64,000 nt of DNA from Flavobacterium kayseriense (GCF_014305095.1 NZ_JACRUI010000004.1:62001-126000), one strand, 5' to 3'; positions 17,673-27,311 are shown, numbered from the stretch's first letter. The notes: generated by a model from the letters alone, not told the origin. A program made the numbers and translations.

Positions 17673-18191
17673 ATGACTATGGATATTAAAACTTTTTGGA
17701 ACATCATACTTAAAGGAATTGGATTATGGCTATTATTGAATTGCCTATACATATTTCCTCAAATAGCAGTAACATTATTCACAAGTCAATTCATCAAAGG
17801 TTGGAATACAGCGATTCCTGAATTAGTCTTTGGAATAATTGCTCTCTTTGCGTACGTTCTAATTGCCTGCTTGTTCTTATTCAAAACTTCTTCGCTACTT
17901 TCTAAGCTTGGATTAGAAAAACATTTTACCGAAAACAGAATTGACACAACAGTTTCTAAAAATACTGTTTTAAAAATTATAGTAATTCTAATTGGTGGAA
18001 CAACTTTTATTGATAGTTTTCCTAACCTAATCAGAGAAATTTTTCAGTTTATTCAACAGAAAGAACTTATTGGAAATTATCCGAATTTAGCTTGGCTAAT
18101 TTTTCATTTTATTAAAACTCTAATTGGGTATCTATTGATGACGAATAGCAAAGTGCTAGTTAAATTTATAGATAAACAAAAAGTAAAATAG
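17673..18191 (+). CDS. Unrecognised small integral membrane protein
   Basis: The 172-residue product is not one I can name. It has about four hydrophobic segments: GIGLWLLLNCLYIFPQIAV, LVFGIIALFAYVLIACLFLF, VLKIIVILIGGTTFIDSF and LAWLIFHFIKTLIGYLLM. Short charged loops separate them, and the tail KVLVKFIDKQKVK is lysine-rich and likely cytoplasmic. There are two possible starts, ATG at 17673 or 17679; the first is listed. A -7 promoter box lies 48 bases upstream, and a repeat element precedes it. It resembles the small multi-pass proteins often seen singly in flavobacteria. No function is proposed. Confidence 0.65.
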   Translation: MTMDIKTFWNIILKGIGLWLLLNCLYIFPQIAVTLFTSQFIKGWNTAIPELVFGIIALFAYVLIACLFLFKTSSLLSKLGLEKHFTENRIDTTVSKNTVLKIIVILIGGTTFIDSFPNLIREIFQFIQQKELIGNYPNLAWLIFHFIKTLIGYLLMTNSKVLVKFIDKQKVK

Positions 18192-18411
18192 CTGGTTGTC
18201 AATATTTTGAGTTAGCTGGGATTCAATGGAATTACCGTTTCACATCAAGTTTTCGTTAATCCGAAAATTAAGAGATTACGATTTTCCAAATCATCTTAAG
18301 AGAATAACATTAATTAAACGATTGATAAACCAAGCTACTAAATAATATAAAAACTACTCGCATACTATTTAAATGGTCATATTTCCTTACCTTTCATTTA
18401 AAAATAAAATC

Positions 18412-18954
18412 ATGAGCAAAGCATTAATTATCATAGACATTCAAAACGATTATTTCGAAAACGGAGCCATGGAATTAGTGGGTGCATTAGAAGCTAGTGA
18501 AAAAGCAAAACAGGTATTATCAAATTTCAGAGAAAATAACTTACCTATTATTCACATTCAGCATTTGGCATCAGCTAGCGGTACTTTCTTCTTACCCAAT
18601 ACATCTGGTCAAGAAATTCACAAAAATGTGACGCCTTTAACAGGAGAAAAACTGATCATAAAAAATTACCCCAACAGTTTTAGAGAAACAGAATTGCTAG
18701 ACTATTTAAAATCGGAGAATATTAGTGAACTAGTACTTGTAGGTATGATGACACACATGTGCATTGACGCCACGGTAAGAGCAGCAAAAGATTTTGATTT
18801 TGAATGCACACTGATTAGCGATGCTACTGCAACTAGAGATTTGGAAATAAATGGTAAAAAAGTAAAAGCAGACGATGTGCAAAATGCATTCTTGGCAGGA
18901 CTAAGTTCGTTCTATGCTACAGTAAAGACTACGGAGGAATACCTTTTAAAATAA
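18412..18954 (+). CDS. Isochorismatase-family cysteine hydrolase
   Basis: The start is placed at ATG 18412, giving 180 residues that begin MSKALIIIDIQNDYFENGAM. This is the usual first strand of the family, with the catalytic aspartate in IDIQND. An upstream in-frame ATG at 18373 would add 13 residues with no family match. The catalytic lysine is in LIIKNYPNSFRET, and the nucleophilic cysteine is in LVGMMTHMCIDATVRAAKDF. Family members hydrolyse small amides or vinyl ethers, such as nicotinamide, isochorismate or ureidoacrylate. No substrate-specific feature is obvious. It is cytoplasmic with no partner genes. The fold call is firm and the substrate is unknown. Confidence 0.85.
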   Translation: MSKALIIIDIQNDYFENGAMELVGALEASEKAKQVLSNFRENNLPIIHIQHLASASGTFFLPNTSGQEIHKNVTPLTGEKLIIKNYPNSFRETELLDYLKSENISELVLVGMMTHMCIDATVRAAKDFDFECTLISDATATRDLEINGKKVKADDVQNAFLAGLSSFYATVKTTEEYLLK

Positions 18955-19209
18955 ACCGTAAAAAGTTCTAAAATAATTGAAGTTTTTGAAGGCAAATGAT
19001 AGTAGTTAGTAAGTACAAATCAAAACCATATTACAAGTAAAAAGCTCAAATAATGAATAAGCAATTATTTAAAAGATGATGTTTCCATTCTTACCATCGT
19101 ATTTCTTACTACCTTCATTGCGACAGAAAATAACAAACCATTCGAAATTGATTTAACTACTACGCTATAAGTAGCATTGATGGTTAACCGATTTTAAAAA
19201 CAAAATCTC

Positions 19210-19938
19210 ATGTTCAAACATCAAGGCAAGAGTAGAACTAAAAAGCACAACCTACGAATTGCCACTATTTTATCATTTGTTGCCGGAATTGTTAATGTGA
19301 CGGGGTTTTTATCCTTCAAGCAATTAACTACTAATGTAACCGGACATTTTGCACTTTTTATAAATGATGTAATGAATTTCGAATTTTGGAAAGGAACCAT
19401 TTACTTTCTTTTTATTTTCTCTTTTCTATTAGGCTCTTTTATTTCTAGTTTTATTATTGAGACTTTTAGAAAAAAAGAAAAACAAAACCTCTTTGTTATA
19501 ACAACTGTAATCGAAGCTTTAATTTTAATTGGGATAGCACTGATAAGTAATCTAATCGAAATTACCTATCCTAATAGTATTATCTGTTTACTTCTTTTTG
19601 CTATGGGTATGCAAAATTCATTTGTGACACAAATTTCAAACGCCGTAGTGAGAACAACCCATCTTACGGGCCTTTTTACCGATCTAGGAATTGATATTTC
19701 TCAGTTATTTTTTGAAAATACTTTTTCTCAAAGAGAGAAACTAAAAGACAATATCAAACTTAGAATTGCTATCATTACTTTCTTTTTTGCAGGTGGATTG
19801 ATAGGAGGAATTTTATACACTACGTCCAATATAAAGTTAAATACGTTGATTATCGCAGGTGCTATCTTATTGATTAGTTTGTATTACGACAGTTTTAGAT
19901 ATCGATTGCTAACTGCAAAAAGGAGAAGTACTTCTTAA
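19210..19938 (+). CDS. YoaK/DUF1275 family membrane protein
   Basis: The 242-residue protein has about six membrane helices and the DUF1275 landmarks: FVAGIVNVTGFLSFKQLTTN near residue 25, TGHFALFINDV, and AMGMQNSFVTQISNAVVRTT followed by HLTGLFTDLGIDISQL. The conserved TGxFT/TG-type pairs occur in both halves, as in the family. A short basic N-terminus (KHQGKSRTKKHN) suggests a cytoplasmic start, and the tail RYRLLTAKRRSTS is also basic. The family has no agreed biochemical role. It stands alone between spacers with no recognised regulatory sites. The family call is good. Confidence 0.8.
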   Translation: MFKHQGKSRTKKHNLRIATILSFVAGIVNVTGFLSFKQLTTNVTGHFALFINDVMNFEFWKGTIYFLFIFSFLLGSFISSFIIETFRKKEKQNLFVITTVIEALILIGIALISNLIEITYPNSIICLLLFAMGMQNSFVTQISNAVVRTTHLTGLFTDLGIDISQLFFENTFSQREKLKDNIKLRIAIITFFFAGGLIGGILYTTSNIKLNTLIIAGAILLISLYYDSFRYRLLTAKRRSTS

Positions 19939-20083
19939 TTCAAATAAAAACATATATTTGATTTCAAATTTATAGACTGTTTTTAGCACTTTATATTTTA
20001 CTTTTCATACTATTTTAAGAAAACCGTAAGCCTGGAATATAAAAAATAATCCTAAGCTCTATAAAATAATCCACTAAAAACCT

Positions 20084-20599
20084 ATGCAACAACAATTTAG
20101 AAAAGCCACAACAAGCGAAATTCCTCAAATATGGGTCATTCTTCAGCAAGCAATCGCTCGTAGAAAAGCAGATGGAAGCAACCAATGGCAAGATGGTTAT
20201 CCTAATCCAGAAGTGATCCTAAATGATATTACTAAAAATGCTGGATATGTGTTGCTCGAAGATGAGGATATCGTAGGTTATGTTGCACTCCTAATTAACG
20301 ACGAACCGGAATATGCGAATATTGAAGGACAATGGTTGACCAACAATGATTTTGTTGTTTTTCACAGAGTTGCGATAGCCGAGAATCAATTAGGGAAAGG
20401 ATTAGCTAAAAAACTACTCTACTACATAGAAGAATTTGCTTTAGCTAATGAAATTTACAGTATCAAAGCTGATACTAATTTTGATAACCAAGCCATGATT
20501 ACTATTTTTGAAAAATTAGGTTATGCCTATTGTGGACAAGTCTATTTTAGAGGAAGTGCTCGTAGAGCCTATGAAAAAATACTTACCAAAAATGTATAG
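20084..20599 (+). CDS. GNAT-family N-acetyltransferase
   Basis: The 171-residue protein fits the GNAT fold. The N-terminal helix and strand (FRKATTSEIPQIWVILQQAI) precede YVLLEDEDIVGYVALLIN. The core strand FVVFHRVAIAENQLGKGLAK contains the acetyl-CoA pyrophosphate-binding loop in QLGKGLAKKLL. ADTNFDNQAMITIFEKLGYA is the usual C-terminal part. The acceptor substrate is unknown. The neighbouring S41 peptidase starts one base after the stop codon, so the two are probably translated from one message. It is cytoplasmic. Confidence 0.85.
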   Translation: MQQQFRKATTSEIPQIWVILQQAIARRKADGSNQWQDGYPNPEVILNDITKNAGYVLLEDEDIVGYVALLINDEPEYANIEGQWLTNNDFVVFHRVAIAENQLGKGLAKKLLYYIEEFALANEIYSIKADTNFDNQAMITIFEKLGYAYCGQVYFRGSARRAYEKILTKNV

Positions 20600-20600
20600 C

Positions 20601-22190
20601 ATGAAAAAAATACTACTCATAACATTTGCAGCGATACTTTTCATCGAATGTTCATCAGTTAAAAAAGAAAACGCACAATTGGACACGCTTATTTCAGTGG
20701 AAGAAATGAAGCAAGATGTCGATTATACTTATAGAAAACTTCAGCAATTACATCCTAATTTACATGGCTATATCGATAAATCTGCTTTAGATTACAAATT
20801 CGATAGCCTCAAAACTACGATTACTAGTCCGCTTAAACCTCTTGGCTTTTACAAAAAACTAAGTCCGTTGGTAGCAGCAGTGCGTCAAGGTCATTCGTTT
20901 ATATATACTCCAACCAAACAATTGACTAAAAAAGAAGCTAAACTATTAGAAAAAAAAGGTGTTGGTCCTATTTCGCAATTTGATTTGGATGTCATAGACG
21001 ATAAACTCTATGTAATTAAAAATAAATCACACGATCCGTCGATTCAAGCAGGAACGGAAATCGTTAGTATGAATACCATCAAACCTTCTGAATTAATTAC
21101 AGAATACGACAAGTACTTTTCCTCAGATGGCTTTAACACCACTTATAAAAGCGCTATGGCAAGCAGAAAAATGGCTTCCTACTTCACTTCTGAAAAAGGA
21201 ATTATGGACAGTATTCAATACCGGTTTAAGTTTAAGGATAGCATAAAAGACATTACCATATTTAGAAAAGTTTCCGAAAAGCCTAAAAAAGACAGTCTTA
21301 AAGAAAAAGTTCCACAAGTAAAACAAATTTTAACACAAGCTCAGAAAGAAGCTGCAAAAGCATTAAGAAGAAAAAAACGAATTAACGGCTACAACAAAGA
21401 GGCTCAAAACTTCACCCGTAACTTTAATTTCGCAACAAAAGACAGTAGTGTGGCTTACATGAAAATTAGAGGTTTTAAAAACAAAAGTTATAACAAATTT
21501 TACAAAGAGAGTTTCGAGCAATTACAAGCTAGTAAAGCGAAAACACTCATTCTAGATCTCCGCTCTAATGGTGGTGGACGACTAGCTGAAATTGCAGAAT
21601 TGTATTCGTACTTAGCCGACTCAAGTTTTGTTTTCTTAGACAAGTCTGAAGTGGTTTCAAGAGCTAGTTTAGTACGAGGTAGCTATTTTGAAAGCGGTTC
21701 ACTACCTGAAAAGATCATCAAAATAATTTTTGCACCACTTGCCTACACCTACGCTTTATTTGAAGTACGTAAAGAGGAGGATGGGAAATATTATACCCAA
21801 TGGTATACTAAGGTACAGCAACTAAAAGCAACCGCATTTACGGGGAAACTCTATGTACTTATCAATGGAGGGAGCTTCTCTGCTTCCAGTATTATCTCTT
21901 CTAATTTAAAAGGATCTGGACGAGCGACTTTTGTAGGTCAAGAAACAGGTGGTGCTTATAACGGAACTGTTGCCGGATTTATGCCTGAAATTAAATTGCC
22001 TAATTCTAAATTAAAGGTAAGAATAGGCGTCATGAATGTCGTTCCTTATTACAAAACAACCATTTTGGGACACGGTATTTATCCAGATCATGAAGTCACG
22101 CCAACACTTCAAGATAAAATTGAAGGTAAAGATCCAGAAGTTCAGTGGATTATTAATGATTTGAAAAGTGCGACTTTATTAAAGAACTAA
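20601..22190 (+). CDS. S41-family (C-terminal-processing) peptidase lipoprotein
   Basis: The start is set at ATG 20601, where a lipoprotein signal begins (MKKILLITFAAILFIECSSV, lipobox Cys17). A longer frame from 20523 would overlap the GNAT gene and bury the signal. The 529-residue product has a PDZ-like segment around LYVIKNKSHDPSIQAGTEIV. A lysine-rich linker follows at about 225-285, then the peptidase core with LILDLRSNGGGRLAEIAELY. GKLYVLINGGSFSASSIISS holds the catalytic serine (GSFSAS), and GRATFVGQETGGAYNG follows. It should act at the cell envelope on protein C-termini. It is coupled to the GNAT gene and closed by a terminator. Confidence 0.87.
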   Translation: MKKILLITFAAILFIECSSVKKENAQLDTLISVEEMKQDVDYTYRKLQQLHPNLHGYIDKSALDYKFDSLKTTITSPLKPLGFYKKLSPLVAAVRQGHSFIYTPTKQLTKKEAKLLEKKGVGPISQFDLDVIDDKLYVIKNKSHDPSIQAGTEIVSMNTIKPSELITEYDKYFSSDGFNTTYKSAMASRKMASYFTSEKGIMDSIQYRFKFKDSIKDITIFRKVSEKPKKDSLKEKVPQVKQILTQAQKEAAKALRRKKRINGYNKEAQNFTRNFNFATKDSSVAYMKIRGFKNKSYNKFYKESFEQLQASKAKTLILDLRSNGGGRLAEIAELYSYLADSSFVFLDKSEVVSRASLVRGSYFESGSLPEKIIKIIFAPLAYTYALFEVRKEEDGKYYTQWYTKVQQLKATAFTGKLYVLINGGSFSASSIISSNLKGSGRATFVGQETGGAYNGTVAGFMPEIKLPNSKLKVRIGVMNVVPYYKTTILGHGIYPDHEVTPTLQDKIEGKDPEVQWIINDLKSATLLKN

Positions 22191-22218
22191 TTGGTTGATA
22201 ACAATACTTAAGCAAAAC

Positions 22219-22257
22219 AAAAAAGCATCATGACACTACTATCATGATGCTTTTTTG
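22219..22257. terminator. Bidirectional terminator between the S41 peptidase and menE
   Basis: AAAAAGCATCATGA and TCATGATGCTTTTT pair around a short loop, with T runs on both strands, between convergent genes. Confidence 0.9.
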
Positions 22258-22277
22258 TTAAACTAAAGATTGTGCAA

Positions 22278-23324
22278 TTATAAACTCTCTAGCATTTCTC
22301 TTCTTTTAATTTTGCCATTATCCGTTTCTATAAATTTCGAAATATAATAAACTTCTTTTGGTTTTTGGTACTTATCTAAGCCATCGTAAATATGTTCAGA
22401 TAAAGCTGTTTTTTCACCCTCGATTACTAGTACTAGCTTTTCGCCAAAGTCGGCATCAGGAATTCCTCCAACAAAGAAGCGAGCGGGAATATGTGCTGAT
22501 AATTGTTCTTCTATTTGTTCCGGAATTAGTTTTATGCCACCACTATTCACCACATTATCAATACGTCCCAAGAACACAAATTGATGATCATTTATCAATT
22601 CGACCAAATCATTAGTAACAATATGTTCGTCAGTAATTTTTGGTGCATCGATCACCAAACAGTTGTTTTCATTTTGAGAAATCACAATATTTGGTAAAAT
22701 AGAAAATGCTTTTTCTCCTATCTTTTTAGCTGCAATATGAGTAATCGTCTCGGTCATACCATAGGTTTCGTATACCACTGTTGGCACCTTAAGTAAACTT
22801 TTTTCGAGTGTTTTACTCATCTTAGCACCACCAACAATCATTTTTTTTACATATCTCAGCCCTTGTAATGAATTCTGAGCTTGCAAAGGCACCATGGCTA
22901 TGAAGTCATATACTTTTGTGTTTTTGGCTAAGGGATGAGTACTAGGCGGAACAAAATCGATTTCTAACCCTAGAATAAAACTTCTAATCAACATCATTTT
23001 TCCTGCAATGTATCGCGTAGGTAAGCAATATAACGCTTTATCTCCCGGACTTAAATCAAAAAAATCACCTGTTGCTAGAGCAGAATTCACCATATTTTGC
23101 TTATTCATCCTAATTAGCTTAGGCAGTCCGGTCGTCCCAGAAGTTTGTAGGTCAATATAAGTATTTTGGTCAAACCAGTCCAATAAAAAATCACCAATGG
23201 ATTTCTCAAACACATCCCCTTCCTTAATTAAGGCATAGGATAAACTACATAAATCTTGTTTATTTAAATGATTCCCATTTAGTTTAAAACGATTGTGAAC
23301 ATTCTGATAAGTTACGTTTTCCAT
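22278..23324 (-). CDS. menE: o-Succinylbenzoate-CoA ligase-like AMP-binding enzyme (menaquinone synthesis)
   Basis: The 348-residue adenylate-forming enzyme is short, as MenE is in flavobacteria. The P-loop is LQTSGTTGLPKLIRM. The aromatic segment LYCLPTRYIAGKMMLIR and the acyl-site MIVGGAKMS follow. The adenylation motif is YETYGMTETITHIA, and the hinge and C-terminal domain read FLGRIDNVVNSGGIKLIPEQIEEQL with the catalytic lysine in DNGKIKRREML. It activates o-succinylbenzoate with CoA on the route to menaquinone. The gene starts 20 bases after the CPBP protease gene, so they share a transcript. Other men genes are not in the window. The family is certain; the MenE assignment rests on size and motif spacing. 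Confidence 0.85.
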   Translation of the reverse strand: MENVTYQNVHNRFKLNGNHLNKQDLCSLSYALIKEGDVFEKSIGDFLLDWFDQNTYIDLQTSGTTGLPKLIRMNKQNMVNSALATGDFFDLSPGDKALYCLPTRYIAGKMMLIRSFILGLEIDFVPPSTHPLAKNTKVYDFIAMVPLQAQNSLQGLRYVKKMIVGGAKMSKTLEKSLLKVPTVVYETYGMTETITHIAAKKIGEKAFSILPNIVISQNENNCLVIDAPKITDEHIVTNDLVELINDHQFVFLGRIDNVVNSGGIKLIPEQIEEQLSAHIPARFFVGGIPDADFGEKLVLVIEGEKTALSEHIYDGLDKYQKPKEVYYISKFIETDNGKIKRREMLESL

Positions 23325-23344
23325 TGTTCGTTAGATATTACCTT

Positions 23345-24274
23345 TTATTGATTTGCGTGCGGTTTGATTTTCCCTGTTAGTTTTTCCTTCCATTCTGTCC
23401 AATGGTATTTCTTACTAAAGATATACAAAAGAATCGGGTACACCACCACTAAAGGCAGGATAACATCAACACCTGCTTCCGGCTCTGAAATATCCTTTAA
23501 AATAGAATGAGTTTGAAAAACAGTCCAATCAGAAGTGACCAATAACGCACCAATTAAATTGTTGGCAGCATGAAATCCTAACGCTAATTCAAGTCCGTCA
23601 TCCATGAGTGTTAGTATTCCTAGAAACAAACCTGTTCCTACGTAATAAACTAACAAGATATTACCCATTTTTGTCACTTCAGGATTAAAAAAATGCATTC
23701 CTCCAAAAATTAAAGAGGTCATTAATAAGGGAAACCATTTGTTACGAGATAAATTACCAAAACCTTGCATTAAGTAGCCTCTAAAAACATACTCTTCAGT
23801 GGTTGTTTGAATAGGAATAAGTAATGTACCAATCGCAAGTAATATGAAGAAGGGAACGGGTTTAAAATTGACTACAAAGTCCTGAGGTGTAATAAAAAAA
23901 TACAAGGCTGTAGATAAAACAGTAAATATACTCCAGATTATATAGGAATAAAAAACGCGAGACCAATCAATTTTTTTCCTAGCGGTAGTTACTGATAACA
24001 TGGTTTGCTTATGCAGATATTTAACTACTAAAAACACACCGTACAAAGCAAATACAAACGATATTAGGAGTAAAAACAACGTTAAGTTAGGCTCAAAAAA
24101 TCGCATCATAGTATCATTACCAGTTGGAAACGCACGACCCGAAGTGGCAGATTCATAAGCTATCGCAATAATCAATGGCGTTTGTCCTATTGCTGATGCA
24201 AAAAAGATTAGCACTGAACCCATCAAATATTTCCCAAAAAAATTCCCTTTAGTTATTCCTTGTTCTATAAACAT
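23345..24274 (-). CDS. CPBP-family intramembrane glutamic protease (Abi/Rce1-like)
   Basis: The 309-residue multi-pass protein carries the three CPBP motifs. EEYVFRGYLMQGFG (EExxxR) holds the catalytic glutamate pair around residue 167. FGGMHFFNPE supplies the second histidine-bearing motif, and LGFHAANNLIGALL supplies the third (HxxxN). Six to eight membrane helices surround them, beginning at YLMGSVLIFFASAIGQTPLI. Members cleave within membranes or process prenylated or bacteriocin-type peptides; the substrate here is unknown. It precedes menE in the same direction and diverges from arsC. The family call is firm. Confidence 0.87.
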   Translation of the reverse strand: MFIEQGITKGNFFGKYLMGSVLIFFASAIGQTPLIIAIAYESATSGRAFPTGNDTMMRFFEPNLTLFLLLISFVFALYGVFLVVKYLHKQTMLSVTTARKKIDWSRVFYSYIIWSIFTVLSTALYFFITPQDFVVNFKPVPFFILLAIGTLLIPIQTTTEEYVFRGYLMQGFGNLSRNKWFPLLMTSLIFGGMHFFNPEVTKMGNILLVYYVGTGLFLGILTLMDDGLELALGFHAANNLIGALLVTSDWTVFQTHSILKDISEPEAGVDVILPLVVVYPILLYIFSKKYHWTEWKEKLTGKIKPHANQ

Positions 24275-24318
24275 CTGTTATAATTTAAATATTATACTTT
24301 ATTTAAAGCTTCAACCGT

Positions 24319-24326
24319 TATTTTTG
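24319..24326 (+). promoter_or_regulatory. Probable -7 box for arsC
   Basis: TATTTTTG matches TAnnTTTG and lies 45 bases before the arsC start. No good -33 TTG was seen. Confidence 0.5.
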
Positions 24327-24371
24327 TAGTCTGATAGTGCCTCCTTTATATAAATCTTCTAAATAATAAAT

Positions 24372-24722
24372 ATGACTCCTATACAAATATACCACAATCC
24401 TCGATGCGGAAAGTCAAGAAATTGTTTGACTTTTTTAGAAACTAATGCTGTTGAGTATGAAATAGTAAAATATCTTGAAACTCCTCCTTCCTATGAGGAA
24501 CTCTCTTTACTGCTTCAAAAACTAGCGTTAGCACCGCTGGATTTGGTCAGGAAAAAGGAAAAAATATGGATCGATAATTACAAAAACAGGTCATTAACGG
24601 ATCAAGAGGTTATAAATGCCATGATTTCTAATCCTATTTTAATAGAAAGACCCATAGTGATAAAGGGAGATAAAGCCATCATAGGCAGAGACTTAAGCCA
24701 GGTTTCTGAATTCCTAAAATAG
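24372..24722 (+). CDS. arsC: Arsenate reductase (glutaredoxin-dependent type)
   Basis: The 116-residue protein has the thioredoxin-like ArsC fold with the active-site loop IYHNPRCGKSRNCLTFLE. The catalytic cysteine is at about residue 12, and the second cysteine of this loop is at about residue 17. The arginine that helps bind arsenate is in LIERPIVIKGDKAIIGRD. It reduces arsenate to arsenite using glutaredoxin or a similar donor. There is no arsR, arsB or acr3 neighbour, so a general redox role, or an ArsC/YffB-like protein, is possible. It is cytoplasmic with its own likely promoter. Confidence 0.85.
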   Translation: MTPIQIYHNPRCGKSRNCLTFLETNAVEYEIVKYLETPPSYEELSLLLQKLALAPLDLVRKKEKIWIDNYKNRSLTDQEVINAMISNPILIERPIVIKGDKAIIGRDLSQVSEFLK

Positions 24723-24811
24723 TTGTTTTTTATTTTTAACAATTATTTATGAATTGTAGATTAAACTAAATTGACCTTTTGGCGTCTTATCCTTAAAAAA
24801 ACATAAAACCA

Positions 24812-27271
24812 ATGCAAAATTTTTTAAAGTATCTTTTAACCCTTAGTTTATTTTTTAGTTTCGCTACTACCTTTGCGCAGGATGCAGCACCACAAAAAGA
24901 AAGAATAAAAATTACTGGAATTGTTATCGAGAAAACAACAAAGCAACCTTTAGAGTATGCCACAGTAACTTTCATTAATAGTAAAAACCCAAAAATGATT
25001 GCTGGTGGGATAACCAGTCCAAAAGGAGAATTTAATATTGACGTGATTCCTGGAACATATAATATTAAAATCGAATTTATTTCTTTTAAATCAATCGATT
25101 TAAACCAACGCAGTTTGACAGAAAACACCAATTTAGGTACGTTTAGTCTTGTAGAGGATGCAGCACAATTGAACGAAGTAATTATTCGTGCCGAAAAATC
25201 TACTGTAGAGATTAAACTAGACAAAAAAGTCTACAACGTAGGACAAGACATGCTTGTAAAAGGAGGAACAGTAAGTGATGTACTAGAAAATGTACCCTCT
25301 GTTTCTGTAGATGTCGAAGGAAACGTAAGTTTAAGAGGAAGCGATAACGTTCGTATCTTCATTGACGGTCGTCCATCTAACGCCTTGAATATGGCCGAAG
25401 CTTTGCGCCAAATTCCTGCAGATGCAATTGATAAAGTAGAAGTAATCACAAATCCATCTGCTCGTTATGACGCAGAAGGTGGAGCTGGTATCTTAAATAT
25501 CATACTTAAAAAAGGAAAAAATCTAGGTTTAAATGGAACATTTATCGCCTCGACAGGATATCCTGAGACTTATGGTTTAAGTGGAAACTTAAACTATAAA
25601 ACCGAGAAAATGAATTACTTTACCACTACCGGTTACAACTATAGAAATAATCAAGGTGCTGGTAAAACAAATTCACAGTATTTTGCTACTGATGGTTCAA
25701 CAACTGGATTTATAGATGAAACCCGCGATACAGAAAGATTAAGAAAAGGAATCAGTACTAAAACTGGTTTTGAATGGTCTATTACTCCAAACACCTTTTG
25801 GACTAACTCCGTTAGTTACAGAGACAATAATGGTAGTACAGAGGATATAGTTAATTTCAATAATTTTGATGTTAACAGAAATTTTACCGACTCTAGCGTT
25901 CGTTCAAATATTGGTTCAACAAGTGGTAATAGCCTTGAATTCGCATCTAATTATTTGAAAAATTTTGACAACAAAGGTCATAAATTAACTTTAGATGGTC
26001 TTTACAGTAGAGATAATGACGATGACAGCTCTACGATCACTGGAATCAATGATACATTCCCTGATAGAAATACATTTGGTGGAACTGCAAATATCAGTGT
26101 ACAAAAGCAATTTCAAATTCAAGCCGATTACGTTTTACCTATTGGTGAATCAAGCCAATTTGAGGCAGGATACAAAGGAAACTTTAACGAACTAACTAAA
26201 GACTTTAGTTTCCCTGGAACAACGGTAGGAAGTATTAGCCCTGATGTATTACAGTACAATGAGAAAATCAATGCGATTTATACACAGTACGGTTTTAAAG
26301 TAAATAAATTATCTTACCTATTTGGTTTAAGATGGGAAGATACCAATATTGACATCAATTTACTTAATGCAAATAATTTCAATAATAAAAAGTATAATAA
26401 TTTTTTCCCAAGTGCTTTTATCAATTATGAGATATCAGACAAGAGCGGTGCTTCTTTAAGCTATAGTAAACGTTTATCTAGACCTAGAGGAAGATTCTTA
26501 GATCCAACTCCAAATATCTCTAGTAATATCAATATATTTCAAGGAAACCCAGATTTGGATCCTTCTTTGACTGATAAATTTGACATTGGATACATCAATC
26601 GTTGGGACAAAGTAACTTTCAATACTTCGATGTACTTTGAAAACACTAAAAATGTATTCTCATTTGTACGTTACGAAAACGGAGATTTTGTAGGTACTAC
26701 GCCCGTAATTTTAAGTACACCGATCAACATTGGTAAAGAACAAAAATTTGGACTTGAATTTACTGTAAATTACAGCCCAACTAAAAACTGGAAAATCAAC
26801 AGTAGCTTCAACTTATTCAATGCTACAACTACAGGAGATTTTAGTTACATAAACTCAAACAATGTAGAGATTACTCAAAATTTAGATAACCAAGCAACAA
26901 ACTGGTTTACAAGAGTGAATTCAAGATTAACGTTACCTTACAAAGTTGACTGGCAGTTAAGCGGAACGTATAGCGGTCCTAGTAGAACAGCTCAAGGAAG
27001 AAGCTTAGGAGTTTATGGTATCAATACTTCACTTAGTAAAGATGTCTTAAAAGACAAAGGAACAATTGCATTTAACATTAGTGATATCTTTAACTCAAGA
27101 AAAATGAGATCAGAAGTTAACTTACCAAGTGTTAGTTCATCAAGTGAAATGCAATGGAGAAGAAGACAATTTAATTTATCGTTTACTTACCGTATCAACA
27201 AAAAGAAAACAGATAGAGATAAAAATGCACCAACAAATAGAGAAGAAGATGGTGGCGGTTTTCCAGGATAA
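24812..27271 (+). CDS. TonB-dependent outer-membrane receptor with carboxypeptidase-regulatory-like domain
   Basis: The 819-residue protein begins with a signal peptide (MQNFLKYLLTLSLFFSFATTFAQ). Residues about 30-115 form a beta-sandwich of the carboxypeptidase-D regulatory type (KITGIVIEKTTKQPLEYATV). A plug domain follows from about 125 (LDKKVYNVGQDMLVKGGTVS, VSLRGSDNVRIFIDGRPSNA). The remainder is a beta-barrel of the outer-membrane-beta-barrel family 3 (OMP_b-brl_3), ending in FNLSFTYRINKKK and a charged tail. It is not paired with a SusD-like gene, so the ligand could be iron chelates, peptides or another nutrient. The next element is a strong terminator. It forms a single-gene unit. 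Confidence 0.85.
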   Translation: MQNFLKYLLTLSLFFSFATTFAQDAAPQKERIKITGIVIEKTTKQPLEYATVTFINSKNPKMIAGGITSPKGEFNIDVIPGTYNIKIEFISFKSIDLNQRSLTENTNLGTFSLVEDAAQLNEVIIRAEKSTVEIKLDKKVYNVGQDMLVKGGTVSDVLENVPSVSVDVEGNVSLRGSDNVRIFIDGRPSNALNMAEALRQIPADAIDKVEVITNPSARYDAEGGAGILNIILKKGKNLGLNGTFIASTGYPETYGLSGNLNYKTEKMNYFTTTGYNYRNNQGAGKTNSQYFATDGSTTGFIDETRDTERLRKGISTKTGFEWSITPNTFWTNSVSYRDNNGSTEDIVNFNNFDVNRNFTDSSVRSNIGSTSGNSLEFASNYLKNFDNKGHKLTLDGLYSRDNDDDSSTITGINDTFPDRNTFGGTANISVQKQFQIQADYVLPIGESSQFEAGYKGNFNELTKDFSFPGTTVGSISPDVLQYNEKINAIYTQYGFKVNKLSYLFGLRWEDTNIDINLLNANNFNNKKYNNFFPSAFINYEISDKSGASLSYSKRLSRPRGRFLDPTPNISSNINIFQGNPDLDPSLTDKFDIGYINRWDKVTFNTSMYFENTKNVFSFVRYENGDFVGTTPVILSTPINIGKEQKFGLEFTVNYSPTKNWKINSSFNLFNATTTGDFSYINSNNVEITQNLDNQATNWFTRVNSRLTLPYKVDWQLSGTYSGPSRTAQGRSLGVYGINTSLSKDVLKDKGTIAFNISDIFNSRKMRSEVNLPSVSSSSEMQWRRRQFNLSFTYRINKKKTDRDKNAPTNREEDGGGFPG

Positions 27272-27276
27272 TATTT

Positions 27277-27311
27277 AAAAAAGGACTCATGAAAATGAGT
27301 CCTTTTTTTAT
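27277..27311 (+). terminator. Rho-independent terminator after the outer-membrane receptor
   Basis: AAAAAAGGACTCAT and ATGAGTCCTTTTTT pair around GAAA and end in a T run. Confidence 0.9.

Noticed and set aside
19075..19171. Coding-like stretch reading DDVSILTIVFLTTFIATENN before the DUF1275 gene
   Set aside because: It has no start codon in frame and is short, with no recognised family; a gene remnant is possible but cannot be supported.
20523..20600. Upstream extension of the S41 peptidase frame
   Set aside because: It lies within the GNAT gene and would bury the lipoprotein signal that starts at 20601.
24793..25224. Minus-strand open frame of 143 codons
   Set aside because: It lies antisense to the signal peptide and regulatory-like domain of the outer-membrane receptor and has no family resemblance.
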